Shown here: piece after piece, positions 9,001 through 16,592 of the stretch | Layout: each line of letters opens with the position of its first letter | Position numbering within the stretch: position 1 is the first letter of the stretch | Origin: JAGWBJ01 sp034423015 | Lineage (GTDB): Bacteria > Chloroflexota > Dehalococcoidia > Lucifugimonadales > JAGWBF01 | Reading direction: 5' to 3' | Assembly (NCBI GenBank): GCA_034423015.1 | Contig: DAOUJG010000056.1 | Coordinates: 18,317 to 82,316, forward strand | Length of the DNA stretch: 64,000 nucleotides | Position numbers and translations under genes: made by a program | The notes under the pieces: generated by a model | What the model was told of the DNA's origin: nothing | The model's input: the letters and a program-made list of their open reading frames with translations, nothing else | The model's database searches: none

Positions 9001-9169
9001 CAACCGGCACAACAGCGTGGTCGACTGGCAGTCGAACCTGGAGGTGCTGCGGGAGATGCGCCGGGACATCAAGCGCGAGCTGAGGCCCGCGGGCGGCCGC
9101 ACCGATGACCAGTTGAATGAGCTGGCCGACCGCATCGTCGACCTTGCCCGACGGCGGAGCGGGCGGTGA
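6002..9169 (+). CDS. hsdR: Type I restriction endonuclease subunit HsdR
   Basis: A 1055-residue translocating restriction subunit. An N-terminal PD-(D/E)xK nuclease is visible around residues 149-168 (IPDLVLF, then VVMEAKS). The superfamily 2 motor follows: Walker A HTQGSGKS near 320, VVTDRRQLDRQI, the DEAH box VDEAHRTQYG near 445, GFTGTPIDK, and the late motif LLTGFDAP before RALREHGLLQAIARVNR. The ATG at 6002 overlaps the PIN stop; an upstream extension in frame reads as PIN antisense-like sequence and was discarded. It is GC-rich, unlike the cargo genes before it. With hsdM and hsdS it completes the R-M system. Confidence 0.96.
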   Translation: MTTSARLNELNHAEEPARLLLERLGWSYVPREALAEERDGEREVLLKGRLRAALLRLNEWLTEAQADRAVFELENVNATGMARNQAVHEYLTYGMPLTVDGPAGRDSPTVRFFDFDRPEGGLNEYVVTTQLRVRRGNDRGGPEDDERLVIPDLVLFVNGIPLVVMEAKSPSLLDVWKSHAVRQLSRYQEAGPRWHGAGAPELFHYNLLCVAHCGAAAAYATLGAPENAYFEWKSVLPYSEEEVRRRFEVEPLGQAQLIVGLLSPATLLDVLRDYVVYEPERGRLVKKLPRYQQYRAVRAAMSRILAGSRPADRGGVVWHTQGSGKSLTMLWVATKLRRDPRLSNATIVVVTDRRQLDRQIAGTFERCGFPAPERMDRSRPEPQERRDRRRRERPGRRDPLDLQTLLRQGGGRTVMTTVQKFEEALTTPDGPLEVLDPSENVVVMVDEAHRTQYGVLGGLMSRALPNATLIGFTGTPIDKGFERSTMGRFGPLIDSYTIPQSVADGATVPIYYEARLPELAVEGPETLDKLYDAMFGGQPPPVQAQLRRRYANKETVAEAARRIEMIALDIAGHFKAKVRANGFKAQVVAPSRAAALRYAQHLDSFGVRAYPIITPAPNDGPEFQAARDLDQEQVVSAFVDPEGEPEVLVVVDMLLTGFDAPVEQALYLDRALREHGLLQAIARVNRRFSHVHEGVETEKTYGLVVDYHGVSRDLEEALSTFDWPDVQDTMSELEEDPAPVIEAAAVQAESHFKGRDLGDTWACVALFAPGASTEGVFKADLFEAFNADYRLFSRLMDRFLPDPRALDYTDRLARLTEIRAYVRAQFLREDADVDWTEIGAKVKGLVDERISAHVRELMKPVSVLDQDFEQKIAALPHDESRASIMEHAVRARIHDRLADNPVYFERLSAQLARIIEDLRNQVIDSAEACRRYAQIRDLIRSEADIAAEHGLSPVSFAIYELLDGWPREPAPGAAHEELEPYRASFDEGTKEVSRRVESVVNRHNSVVDWQSNLEVLREMRRDIKRELRPAGGRTDDQLNELADRIVDLARRRSGR

Positions 9170-9897
9170 CCGAGAGGGACCGTGTCCGGTTCGGGGACAC
9201 GACCATCGAGTACGAGGTGCGCCGCAGCCGACGGCGCAGGAAGACCGTCCAAATCACGGTGGACGTCGGCGGCGGGGTGCGGGTGGCGGCGCCCATGACG
9301 ACGCCCGACGGCGACCTGCGGGCCTTCGTTCTGAAGCGGGCGTCCTGGATCATCGGCCATGCGTCGCGGGCGACGCCGGAGGCCGCGCCCCGGCGCTTCG
9401 TCAGCGGCGAGACGCTGCCGTACCTGGGTCGCAACGTCCGCATGATCGTCGAGTCCGGCGATACGCGCCGGCCCGAGGTCCGGTTCGACCACTGGCGGTT
9501 CCGCGTCTCCGTGCCTCAAGATTTCGACCGCGGTGAGCGTTACGACCGCATCCGCAACGCCGTAATCCAGTGGTACCGGGCCCGGGCCGCCGACCGGCTG
9601 GCGGCCGGCGTCCACCGCTGGTGGCCCAGGCTCGGCCGGGGCGAGAGGTCGCGGATACTGGTCCGCGACCAGCGACAACGCTGGGGAAGCTGCGCCGCCG
9701 ACGGCACCCTGCGTTTCAACTGGCGGGTCATGATGCTGCAGCCCGCCCTCATCGAGTACATCGTCGTCCACGAGCTGGCCCACCTGACCCATCCGGACCA
9801 CTCGAAGGACTTCTGGCGTCTGGTGGCCTCCGCACTGCCAGACGTGGACCATCGCCGCCGCCGGCTCCGGGAGGCGGGCAAGACTCTCCCGTTGTGA
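9166..9897 (+). CDS. YgjP-like M48-family metallopeptidase
   Basis: A 243-residue protein of the YgjP/DUF45 group. The zinc site is clear: VVHELAHLTHPDHSKDFW near residues 202-220, with the HExxH pair and a third His downstream, preceded by the family signature QRQRWGSCAADGTLRFNW. The N-terminus (RVRFGDTTIEYEVRRSRRRRKTV) is the usual beta-rich part. The GTG start overlaps the hsdR stop by 4 nt, so the two are translationally coupled. Genes of this family often follow hsdR; the substrate is not known, and a role in processing restriction subunits is inference. Confidence 0.9.
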   Translation: MTERDRVRFGDTTIEYEVRRSRRRRKTVQITVDVGGGVRVAAPMTTPDGDLRAFVLKRASWIIGHASRATPEAAPRRFVSGETLPYLGRNVRMIVESGDTRRPEVRFDHWRFRVSVPQDFDRGERYDRIRNAVIQWYRARAADRLAAGVHRWWPRLGRGERSRILVRDQRQRWGSCAADGTLRFNWRVMMLQPALIEYIVVHELAHLTHPDHSKDFWRLVASALPDVDHRRRRLREAGKTLPL

Positions 9898-9910
9898 GGG
9901 GCGTTCTACA

Positions 9911-10234
9911 GTGAACTACCAGGCTTGCCGGCGGCTGCTGGCCGGTATGGGCATCTGGGCTCCCCTACGCCCGGGACGGTTCAATCCAAGACTGCACTGG
10001 GGCGACAGGCAAGGGCAACCTATCCCTGGGACCTACCTGAACGAGACCGATTCTGGCATGGCCTACCTCACCCTCAACAGGAGGTGCGTCCTGAAGGAGG
10101 ATGGAGACCTCTGGTCCAATCTGCCTCTGGGGTTGGTGGCCGAAAGGGACAAGGCCCACCGAAACATCTACGCACAGCACGGGAAGGAACTCAAAGCACT
10201 GCATCAATTGTTCTCTGTTGGATGCGCTGGGTGA
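9911..10234 (+). CDS. Hypothetical 107-aa protein
   Basis: A GTG-initiated reading frame 13 nt after the metallopeptidase. The product is mixed in composition, with NYQACRRLLAGMG at the start and AERDKAHRNIYAQHGKEL near the end; codon choice looks coding-like but is less GC-biased at third positions than neighbours. I recognise no domain. It may be the last gene of the R-M operon. An overlapping frame from 9925 is only an upstream extension of the GMC gene and is less credible because that gene has its own ribosome site. Confidence 0.45.
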   Translation: MNYQACRRLLAGMGIWAPLRPGRFNPRLHWGDRQGQPIPGTYLNETDSGMAYLTLNRRCVLKEDGDLWSNLPLGLVAERDKAHRNIYAQHGKELKALHQLFSVGCAG

Positions 10235-10284
10235 CCCGGCAAAACCGTGTACAATGTCACAAACCAACTGAGGGAGCCATCCCC

Positions 10285-11823
10285 ATGAGATACGACCAGA
10301 TAGTTGTGGGCGGCGGCACTGCGGGGTGCATCGTGGCAGCGCGGCTGTCGGAAGACCCGGCCCGCTCGGTGCTGCTGCTGGAGGCTGGCCCCGACTTTCC
10401 CGACTTCGCCCAGCTGCCCGACATGCTCAAGCTGGGCTGGGGAACGGTGAACCTGGAGGCCCGTGCCGCCGGCTCTCCATACAACTGGGCCTTCACCGGC
10501 AGAGCGACCCCCGAGCAGGCGAAGCCGATGCCCGTGCCCCGCGGCAGGGTGCTGGGCGGCTCCAGCGCCATCAACGGCCAGACCTTCATCCGCGGCGCCC
10601 CCGAGGACTTCGACGCCTGGGCTTCCTGGGGCAACGACGGCTGGACCTACCTGGACTGCCTGCCCTACTTCCGCAAGCTGGAGAATGACGCAGACTTTCG
10701 CGACGATTTCCACGGCACCGACGGCCCGGTGCCCGTGCGCCATCATCTCCGCGAGACATGGCCGCCGTCCCAGGAGGCGTTCTTCCAGGCCGCCACCGCC
10801 GCCGGGTACCCCTTCCATCCCGACGTGAACCACCCGGAGTCCACCGGCGTCAGCCTGCGGGCCGAGAACAACGTCGACGGCGTGCGCATGAGCATGGCCC
10901 TCTCCTACATCGACCCGGCCCGCCACCGGCTGAACCTCACCATCCGCCCCAACGTCCAGGCCCGCCGCGTGGTGCTCGAAGGCAAGCGCGCCGTGGGAGT
11001 CGAGGTGGAGAGCGGCGGCGAGACCTTCGTCGTCCAGGGCGGCGAGATAGTCCTTTGCGCCGGAGCGGTGGCCTCGCCCCAGCTTCTGATGCTGTCGGGC
11101 CTCGGCCCCGCCGGCCAGTTGAGTCCCCTGGGCATTCCCGTGGAGGTGGACCTTCCCGGGGTCGGCCAGAATATGCGCGACCACCCCAACGTCTCGGTCC
11201 GTTTCATGGTCAAGGAGGGGCTTCCCCAGGACCCCAACGGCATGCGCGCCCTGCGGCTGCGCTACACCGCCTCCGGCTCGGACACGCCCAACGACATGAT
11301 ACTGTCGCCGGCGTCGCTGAACACCGTGGTACGGGACGACAACCCGGCCCATAGCGTCAACTGCGGCCTCTACCTGGCCGCAGGCAAGGGCGAGCTGCGT
11401 CTGGTGTCCGCCGACCCGCATACCCCGCCCGGCATGGACTACCGCTACCTGGAAGAGGACTGGGACCGGGAGAGGCTCCGTGAGTGCGTTCGCCTCTGCG
11501 TGTCCCTGCTGCGGCACAGCGCCTACGACGATGTCATAGAAGAGATAACGGCCCCCACCCCCGCCGACCTGGAGACGGACGAGGCCCTGGACGGCTGGCT
11601 GCTCCGCAACGTCAGCACCTCATACCACGTCTCCGGCACCTGCAAGATGGGGCCCGACTCCGACCCGATGGCCGTGGTGGACCAACGGCTGCGCGTCCAC
11701 GGAGTCTCCAATCTCCGGGTCGCCGACGCCTCGGTCATGCCCGACGTGGTGCGTGCCAACACCAACGTCACCACAATGATGATCGCAGAGCGCGTCGCCG
11801 ACTTCATCAATGCGGGGAGCTGA
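10285..11823 (+). CDS. GMC family oxidoreductase (choline dehydrogenase-like)
   Basis: A 512-residue FAD-dependent alcohol oxidase/dehydrogenase. The FAD-binding Rossmann motif VVGGGTAGCIVAARL is at residues 7-21, followed by the GMC signature region GRVLGGSSAINGQ. The C-terminal block YHVSGTCKMGPDSD carries the active-site His, and RANTNVTTMMIAERVADF closes the cofactor domain. Start ATG has GAGGGAG upstream; TACAAT at 10250-10255 is a possible -10 box. The peroxiredoxin gene follows 7 nt later, so if this enzyme is an oxidase, its hydrogen peroxide could be removed by that partner (inference). Exact substrate is not predictable. Confidence 0.92.
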   Translation: MRYDQIVVGGGTAGCIVAARLSEDPARSVLLLEAGPDFPDFAQLPDMLKLGWGTVNLEARAAGSPYNWAFTGRATPEQAKPMPVPRGRVLGGSSAINGQTFIRGAPEDFDAWASWGNDGWTYLDCLPYFRKLENDADFRDDFHGTDGPVPVRHHLRETWPPSQEAFFQAATAAGYPFHPDVNHPESTGVSLRAENNVDGVRMSMALSYIDPARHRLNLTIRPNVQARRVVLEGKRAVGVEVESGGETFVVQGGEIVLCAGAVASPQLLMLSGLGPAGQLSPLGIPVEVDLPGVGQNMRDHPNVSVRFMVKEGLPQDPNGMRALRLRYTASGSDTPNDMILSPASLNTVVRDDNPAHSVNCGLYLAAGKGELRLVSADPHTPPGMDYRYLEEDWDRERLRECVRLCVSLLRHSAYDDVIEEITAPTPADLETDEALDGWLLRNVSTSYHVSGTCKMGPDSDPMAVVDQRLRVHGVSNLRVADASVMPDVVRANTNVTTMMIAERVADFINAGS

Positions 11824-11830
11824 CCGGGCC

Positions 11831-12280
11831 ATGCTGGAGGTCAGCGCCCAAGCTCCCGACTTCACGGTCGTCCTCGGCTCCGGCGGGCGGTTTACCCTCT
11901 CGGAGCACCGGGGCCGGAACGTGGTCCTCTTCTTTTTTCCGCGGACCTTCACCCACGGCTGCACCGTCGAGGTGGAGGGTTTCCGCGACTCTTACGAGGA
12001 GATCGCCTCTCGTAACGCCATCGTCCTAGGCATCAGCACCGACGGCGTCGACAGGGTCAAACGCTTCGGTGAGTCCGTCGGCGCTCCCTTCGGACTGGGG
12101 AGCGATGCGGGGGGCGAAATACGCCGGCTCTACGACGTCCAACGCCGGTTCGGGCTGGGCACCTCCCGGGTGACCTACGTCATCGACGGCGACGGGGTCA
12201 TCAGGGGGGTCTTCCACAACGAGCTGCTGATGAGCAGCCACATCCGGAACGCGCTAAGGACGCTGGAAAGCCTCGCATGA
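11831..12280 (+). CDS. Peroxiredoxin (Bcp/AhpC-TSA type, single Cys)
   Basis: A 149-residue thioredoxin-fold peroxidase. The active site reads FFPRTFTHGCTVEV with the peroxidatic Cys44; the usual Pro of the FTPGCT form is His. No other cysteine exists in the protein, so it must act as a 1-Cys enzyme that needs an external thiol. N-terminus MLEVSAQAPDFTV and the later STDGVDRVKRFGE segment match the Bcp group. The start was taken at 11831 rather than an in-frame ATG at 11810, which overlaps the GMC gene. It is probably in one operon with the GMC oxidoreductase. Confidence 0.9.
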   Translation: MLEVSAQAPDFTVVLGSGGRFTLSEHRGRNVVLFFFPRTFTHGCTVEVEGFRDSYEEIASRNAIVLGISTDGVDRVKRFGESVGAPFGLGSDAGGEIRRLYDVQRRFGLGTSRVTYVIDGDGVIRGVFHNELLMSSHIRNALRTLESLA

Positions 12281-12317
12281 CGGCATCCGGTCTGGCCCGA
12301 GGAGCTGGGTGACATAA

Positions 12318-12353
12318 CACGGCCATTCGGTACGGCACGGCCATTCGGTACGG
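12318..12353 (+). repeat. Two perfect tandem copies of an 18-bp repeat
   Basis: The unit CACGGCCATTCGGTACGG occurs at 12318-12335 and again, identical and directly adjacent, at 12336-12353. It lies in the leader of the agmatinase-like gene, 19 nt before its ATG, with a GGGAGGAG ribosome site between. It may be a regulator-binding repeat or recent slippage; nothing distinguishes these. Confidence 0.85.
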
Positions 12354-12372
12354 AAGGAACGGGAGGAGAGAC

Positions 12373-13362
12373 ATGAACGCCGAGCAAGAGCCGAACAGGT
12401 CCCTGGAGCTGAAGGATACTTGGGAGGGCCCGTGGCCCGCGACCAGGGTGGCGCCCCTGTCCTTCTTCCGCACTCCACTGGTGGGGGACCTGGACGCGCT
12501 GGAGGCTGACATCGCGTTTCTCGGCGTCCCCTACGACCAGGGCACCTACGGCCGGCCCGGGGCGCGGTTCGGACCCAACGGCCTCCGGCAGGTCAACAGG
12601 ATCTACGATTACATGGACCCCTTGGATGACAAGGAGGCCCAGGGGTTCTTCGACATCGACATGAAGGCTACGATGCTGCGCAACGTCACCATGGCCGACT
12701 GCGGCGACGTGACCATCATTCCGTCGGAGGTGGAGAGCAACTTCGCCAAGATCACCCACGCGGTGAGGAAGATGGTGGCAAGAGGGTCGTTCCCCGTGAT
12801 AGTCGGGGGGGACCACTCCATCACCTTTCCGGCGGTACGCGGGTTCGACAGCTACCCAGACCTGGACGTGGTCCACTTCGACGCCCACATGGACTTCACC
12901 CACGAGCTCCAGGGCACCTTCTACAACCACGGGTGTCCCATACGGCGCTGTTTCGATCTGCCCAACGTCAGGAACGTTACCTCCCTGGGAGTACGGAAGG
13001 CCCAGGCCGACGTCTACGAGGACGCCATATCCAAGGGCGTGAAGGTCGTAACCACGGACCAGTTCCGGGCCATGGGCCCCGAGGCGACGGTAGCCCAGGT
13101 CCCGTCCGGCCGCAACGCCTACCTGACGGTGGACGTCGACGTGATGGACCCGGTGCAGATGCCGGGCACCGGGACGCCGGCCCCCGGCGGCCTCTACTAC
13201 TTCGAGGTGCGGGACGCTCTGCTCGCCCTGACCAAGCGGGTGAACATAGTCGGGTGCGACTTCGTGGAGGTGGCGCCGCCCTACGACCACGCGGAGACAA
13301 CGACCAGGTTCACCGCCAAGCTGATCCTGGACCTGCTGGCCGTGCTGTTCCCCTCCAAGTAG
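12373..13362 (+). CDS. Ureohydrolase of the agmatinase/arginase family
   Basis: A 329-residue binuclear manganese hydrolase that releases urea from guanidino compounds. Metal ligands are all visible: GGDHS near residue 140, VHFDAHMDFTHE near 162, and TVDVDVMDP near 256 followed by APGGLYYFE. The spacing and length suit agmatinase (SpeB-like) or a related guanidino-acid hydrolase; substrate choice cannot be made from these motifs. It is preceded by a good ribosome site and a tandem repeat, and converges on the chromate transporter gene with only 12 nt between them. Confidence 0.88.
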   Translation: MNAEQEPNRSLELKDTWEGPWPATRVAPLSFFRTPLVGDLDALEADIAFLGVPYDQGTYGRPGARFGPNGLRQVNRIYDYMDPLDDKEAQGFFDIDMKATMLRNVTMADCGDVTIIPSEVESNFAKITHAVRKMVARGSFPVIVGGDHSITFPAVRGFDSYPDLDVVHFDAHMDFTHELQGTFYNHGCPIRRCFDLPNVRNVTSLGVRKAQADVYEDAISKGVKVVTTDQFRAMGPEATVAQVPSGRNAYLTVDVDVMDPVQMPGTGTPAPGGLYYFEVRDALLALTKRVNIVGCDFVEVAPPYDHAETTTRFTAKLILDLLAVLFPSK

Positions 13363-13374
13363 GGGGCGGAGGTA

Positions 13375-14553
13375 CTAGAGCCACGCAATGAACGCTCCGG
13401 CCCCGGCAGCCAGCAGGACGACCAACCACGGCGGCGCCTTCCAGAAAGCGAGGAGAGCGAAGGCCCCCGCCGCCAGGGCGAAGTCCTCTGGGGCGGAGAT
13501 CGCGCTGGTCCACACGGGGTCGTAGAGGGCCGCGAGGAGCAGCCCCACCACCGCCGCGTTCACGCCCATCAGCGCCTGCCTGACCCGGCCGAAGCCCCTC
13601 AACAGCTCCCAGAAGGGCAGCACCCCCAGGACCAGCAGGAACGACGGGGCGAATATCGCCGCCAGCGCCAGCAGGCCCCCGGCCCACCGGGGCGTCGCGG
13701 CTTCCATAACCGTCCCAAGGTAGGCCGAGAAGGTGAACAGCGGGCCGGGTACAGCCTGGGCCGCTCCGTATCCCGCTATGAACTCGTCCTTCGTCACCCA
13801 GCCTGGCGGGACGACCTCCGCCTCCAGCAGCGGCAGCACGACGTGGCCTCCGCCGAACACAAGGGACCCGGACCGGTAGAAGCTGTCCACCAGCGCGGGA
13901 AGAGTGCCATCGGTGAGCCGGGCCACCACCGGCAGGGTCAGGAGGAGTACTAGGAATGCCGTCAGCGCCGCCGATCCGACGAGAGTCCCGGTGAGCTTGC
14001 CCGGTTCACCCCTGGGCTGCACCTCCACCGGGCGCAGGAGGACGAGGCCGAGCGCCGCTCCCCCGGCGATGACCGCAAGCTGTGCCGCGATGCCGCCGGT
14101 CACGAGCACCACCGCCGTTGCAATGACAGCGATGGCGATTCGCGGCCTGTCCGGCGCCAGCGTCCTTCCCATGCCCCACAGCGCGAGGGCCACGACGGCG
14201 ACGGCGACGATCTTCAGGCCCTGCAGCCAGTCCTCCGCCTGTCCGTCGAACGCGTGGACACCGTATGCAAACAGTATGAGAGTGAGGGCCGACGGAAACG
14301 TGAAGCCCAGCCAGGCGATGATCCCCCCGGCAAAGCCGGCGCGTCTCATGCCGATGGCCATGCCAAGCTGGCTGCTTGCCGGCCCGGGCAGGAACTGACA
14401 GAGAGCTACGAGCTCACCGAACTTCTCTTCGGTCAGCCACCCGCGCCGGACGACGTACTCCTCGCGGAAGTAACCGATGTGAGCGATGGGGCCGCCAAAG
14501 GACGTAAGTCCCAAACGCGTCGCGACCATCAGGACTTCCCAGATGTTGCCCAT
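13375..14553 (-). CDS. Chromate transporter ChrA-like (long-chain CHR family)
   Basis: A 392-residue membrane protein with two homologous halves, each starting with the CHR signature: LGLTSFGGPIAHIGYFREE in the first and SLVFGGGHVVLPLLEAE in the second. CQFLPGPASSQLGMAIG and AAQAVPGPLFTFSAYLG are the matching PGP motifs. About ten hydrophobic helices are visible. It probably extrudes chromate or a related oxyanion. The ATG at 14553 was preferred to an upstream start at 14601 because family homology begins with MGNIWEVLMVATR. No chrB regulator is present nearby. Confidence 0.9.
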   Translation of the reverse strand: MGNIWEVLMVATRLGLTSFGGPIAHIGYFREEYVVRRGWLTEEKFGELVALCQFLPGPASSQLGMAIGMRRAGFAGGIIAWLGFTFPSALTLILFAYGVHAFDGQAEDWLQGLKIVAVAVVALALWGMGRTLAPDRPRIAIAVIATAVVLVTGGIAAQLAVIAGGAALGLVLLRPVEVQPRGEPGKLTGTLVGSAALTAFLVLLLTLPVVARLTDGTLPALVDSFYRSGSLVFGGGHVVLPLLEAEVVPPGWVTKDEFIAGYGAAQAVPGPLFTFSAYLGTVMEAATPRWAGGLLALAAIFAPSFLLVLGVLPFWELLRGFGRVRQALMGVNAAVVGLLLAALYDPVWTSAISAPEDFALAAGAFALLAFWKAPPWLVVLLAAGAGAFIAWL

Positions 14554-14610
14554 GTTTACGATTCGACAAGCCGTTCTTGAGGGTGCGCCGGCGATGCGCA
14601 AGGAGAGTGG

Positions 14611-15972
14611 TTACTCCTGTGAGAGAAGCCACCCGACCAGAGCGTCCACGAAGTCGTCGCCGTAGCCGGGTGAGTGGCCGCTGCCGGCGCCCATCCACAG
14701 CTCGATGTCGATGCCTTCGGCACAGCCCGACTCGGCGCGAAATGCCTGGGTCTCGGGGCCCGGCACGTACTGGTCAAGGTCCAGGGTGGCATAGGGCTGG
14801 GGGCGTTCAGGCCAGTCGCAGCCGGCCCGCCGTCTCCAGCGTGTCACCATCTCCTCGGCCCCGGCGTAGAACGCCGGGTCGCCGTCGACCTTGGGGTCGG
14901 GCTCGCTCCGGGCGCCCTCGAACAGGATCACACTGTCTGAGGTCCCGTGGACGTGCAACACGGACACGGGGGGTGCGCCATCGCAGCTTGAGTCCTCGAC
15001 GTAGCTCGTACCAGCCAGGCTGGCCACGGCGCGGAGGCCGGGCAGGCCCTTGCACGCCATGTGGTATGACATGAACCCGCCGTTGGAGTAGCCGAAGAGG
15101 TACACGGGCCCGAACTCCCTGACCTTCCGCGCCTCCTCCACCAGCCCCGTCAGATAGGCCACGTCGTCCTCGCCGGTCTTGCCGGATTCGCAGCAACGAT
15201 CGGTGGGATTCCAAAAGCGGTTGCCCTGGGAGTCCAGGGTCCCGTTGGGCAGCAGCAGGGCGAACCTGTCTATGTTCACCCGCTGGTGAAGGGGCACATA
15301 GGCGGCGTGGTCGGCCGAGTTGCCCCCGTAGCCGTGAAGGGAAACGACGAGCGGGGTCTCGCCGTCGACGAACTCCAGGGGCGTGACCAGGACCGCTCGG
15401 TCCTTTCGCTGAGGGTGGTCGACGTGGTGGACCTGGCCCCCGGAGTCGTCCGCCAGCCTGACGGTCCGTTCCAGCACGCTGCCCTCGGGCTGCGACGCCC
15501 CCTTGCCCGTGGTCCACTGCTTCACTATGGGGAGGAGCGGCCCCACGATGGAGGCGACTTCCTCCAGCTCCCGGAGCCGGGCGTCCATGTCGTCCAGGCG
15601 CTCGCCGGTGCGGACTTGACCTTCTTCCAGGGCAGCTAGCTGCCCTTCCTGTCCCTCCTCGACGTCCGACACCTCCTCCTGGTGCTTCCGGGCCGCCTCG
15701 GCGGCTTCCTGGACCTCTACGAGCCCGGCCTGGGCCTGTCGAAGGACCGCTATTTCACCTTTCAGATCGGCGTTTTCGTCGGCAAGGGCTCGGACGGACT
15801 CCTCCAGGGAGCTGGACCTGGCCTCCAGCTCCAGCAGCCGCTGGTCACTGTCGAGGTCCTCGTCCCCACCGGTACACGCCAGCAGGACGGCGGCCAGCAG
15901 GACGCAGAGCGCCGTCCGGGCTGGGACCGGGCGCGGAGCTCGGAGTGACAGACACATATCACGCATGCTCAA
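14611..15972 (-). CDS. Lipoprotein with coiled coil and PHB-depolymerase-like esterase domain
   Basis: A 453-residue predicted lipoprotein: a signal peptide ends in the lipobox LLAC with Cys33. Residues about 40-150 are a long Glu/Ala/Leu coiled coil (LLELEARSSSLEESVRALAD and onward). From about 165 an alpha/beta-hydrolase of the LpqC/PHB-depolymerase type follows: oxyanion region SLHGYGGNSADH, nucleophile elbow FGYSNGGFM, and a His in GSGHSPGYGDD. Likely substrates are esters such as polyhydroxyalkanoates or feruloyl-like esters. A coiled coil on this esterase is unusual and may hold it away from the membrane or make it oligomeric (inference). Confidence 0.85.
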   Translation of the reverse strand: MSMRDMCLSLRAPRPVPARTALCVLLAAVLLACTGGDEDLDSDQRLLELEARSSSLEESVRALADENADLKGEIAVLRQAQAGLVEVQEAAEAARKHQEEVSDVEEGQEGQLAALEEGQVRTGERLDDMDARLRELEEVASIVGPLLPIVKQWTTGKGASQPEGSVLERTVRLADDSGGQVHHVDHPQRKDRAVLVTPLEFVDGETPLVVSLHGYGGNSADHAAYVPLHQRVNIDRFALLLPNGTLDSQGNRFWNPTDRCCESGKTGEDDVAYLTGLVEEARKVREFGPVYLFGYSNGGFMSYHMACKGLPGLRAVASLAGTSYVEDSSCDGAPPVSVLHVHGTSDSVILFEGARSEPDPKVDGDPAFYAGAEEMVTRWRRRAGCDWPERPQPYATLDLDQYVPGPETQAFRAESGCAEGIDIELWMGAGSGHSPGYGDDFVDALVGWLLSQE

Positions 15973-15990
15973 GTCAGTCCTCGCCGCTCT

Positions 15991-16554
15991 CTAGAAATAC
16001 TTCTGTATGCCGCCGTAGCCTATCTGTTTGCCTGTCTCGGTGGCCTTTATGAAGTTCTTCAACCGGCTTTCGTACACATCCGGACGCCTTCTTCCGGCGT
16101 CTATGTACGCCACGCGAATCCTCCGGTAGGCCTGGGAGAAGCCCTGGAAGTGCTTCCACGCCTGCTCGTTCGCCTGGACCGCCTGCAGAATGTCGGCGGG
16201 AAACACGAACTCCTCCTTCAGCACGTCGTCGACAGACTCCCGCACCGAGGGGTGCAACAGCTCCTCGGCGGCGAGCCAGCGGAGTCTCTCCTTGTTCTGC
16301 TGGGAGTAGCCGCTCCGGGGGTTCCTGGGCGTGAAGCGCTGGACGGCGCGGAGGCCGTCCAGCTTCTTGATGATGCTGTCGATCCAGCCGAAGCACAGGG
16401 CCTCCTCCACGGCGTCGTTGTAGAGGATACGCGGCTCGCCCGAGGCCTTGTTCGGGTAGACGAGCCATATCTCCCTGGCGGTGTCGAAGTTGGCCTCCAG
16501 CCATTCGCGCCAAGGCTCTCTCTCGAAGACGTAAAGGGTCTCGCCAATCTCCAC
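15991..16554 (-). CDS. YdeI/OmpD-associated family protein
   Basis: A 187-residue soluble protein of the YdeI family. Recognisable blocks are REPWREWLEANFDTAREIWLVYPNK, read in part as the N-terminal domain, then EALCFGWIDSIIKKLD and FTPRNPRSGYSQQNKERL, and a C-terminal IRVAYIDAGRRRPDVYESRL with NFIKATETGKQIG. The family has been linked to resistance to antimicrobial peptides, but its molecular activity is not established. The gene stands between two leftward genes with short spacers and has an AGGAGG-like site upstream of the ATG. Confidence 0.88.
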   Translation of the reverse strand: MEIGETLYVFEREPWREWLEANFDTAREIWLVYPNKASGEPRILYNDAVEEALCFGWIDSIIKKLDGLRAVQRFTPRNPRSGYSQQNKERLRWLAAEELLHPSVRESVDDVLKEEFVFPADILQAVQANEQAWKHFQGFSQAYRRIRVAYIDAGRRRPDVYESRLKNFIKATETGKQIGYGGIQKYF

Positions 16555-16592
16555 GGAGACCTCCTTGCGAGGTGGTGGGCCGGGAGCGCCCG

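Noticed and set aside
9925..10284. 120-codon upstream extension of the GMC oxidoreductase
   Set aside because: The FAD-binding start MRYDQIVVGGG has its own GAGGGAG site, and the extension overlaps another plausible frame with unrelated composition.
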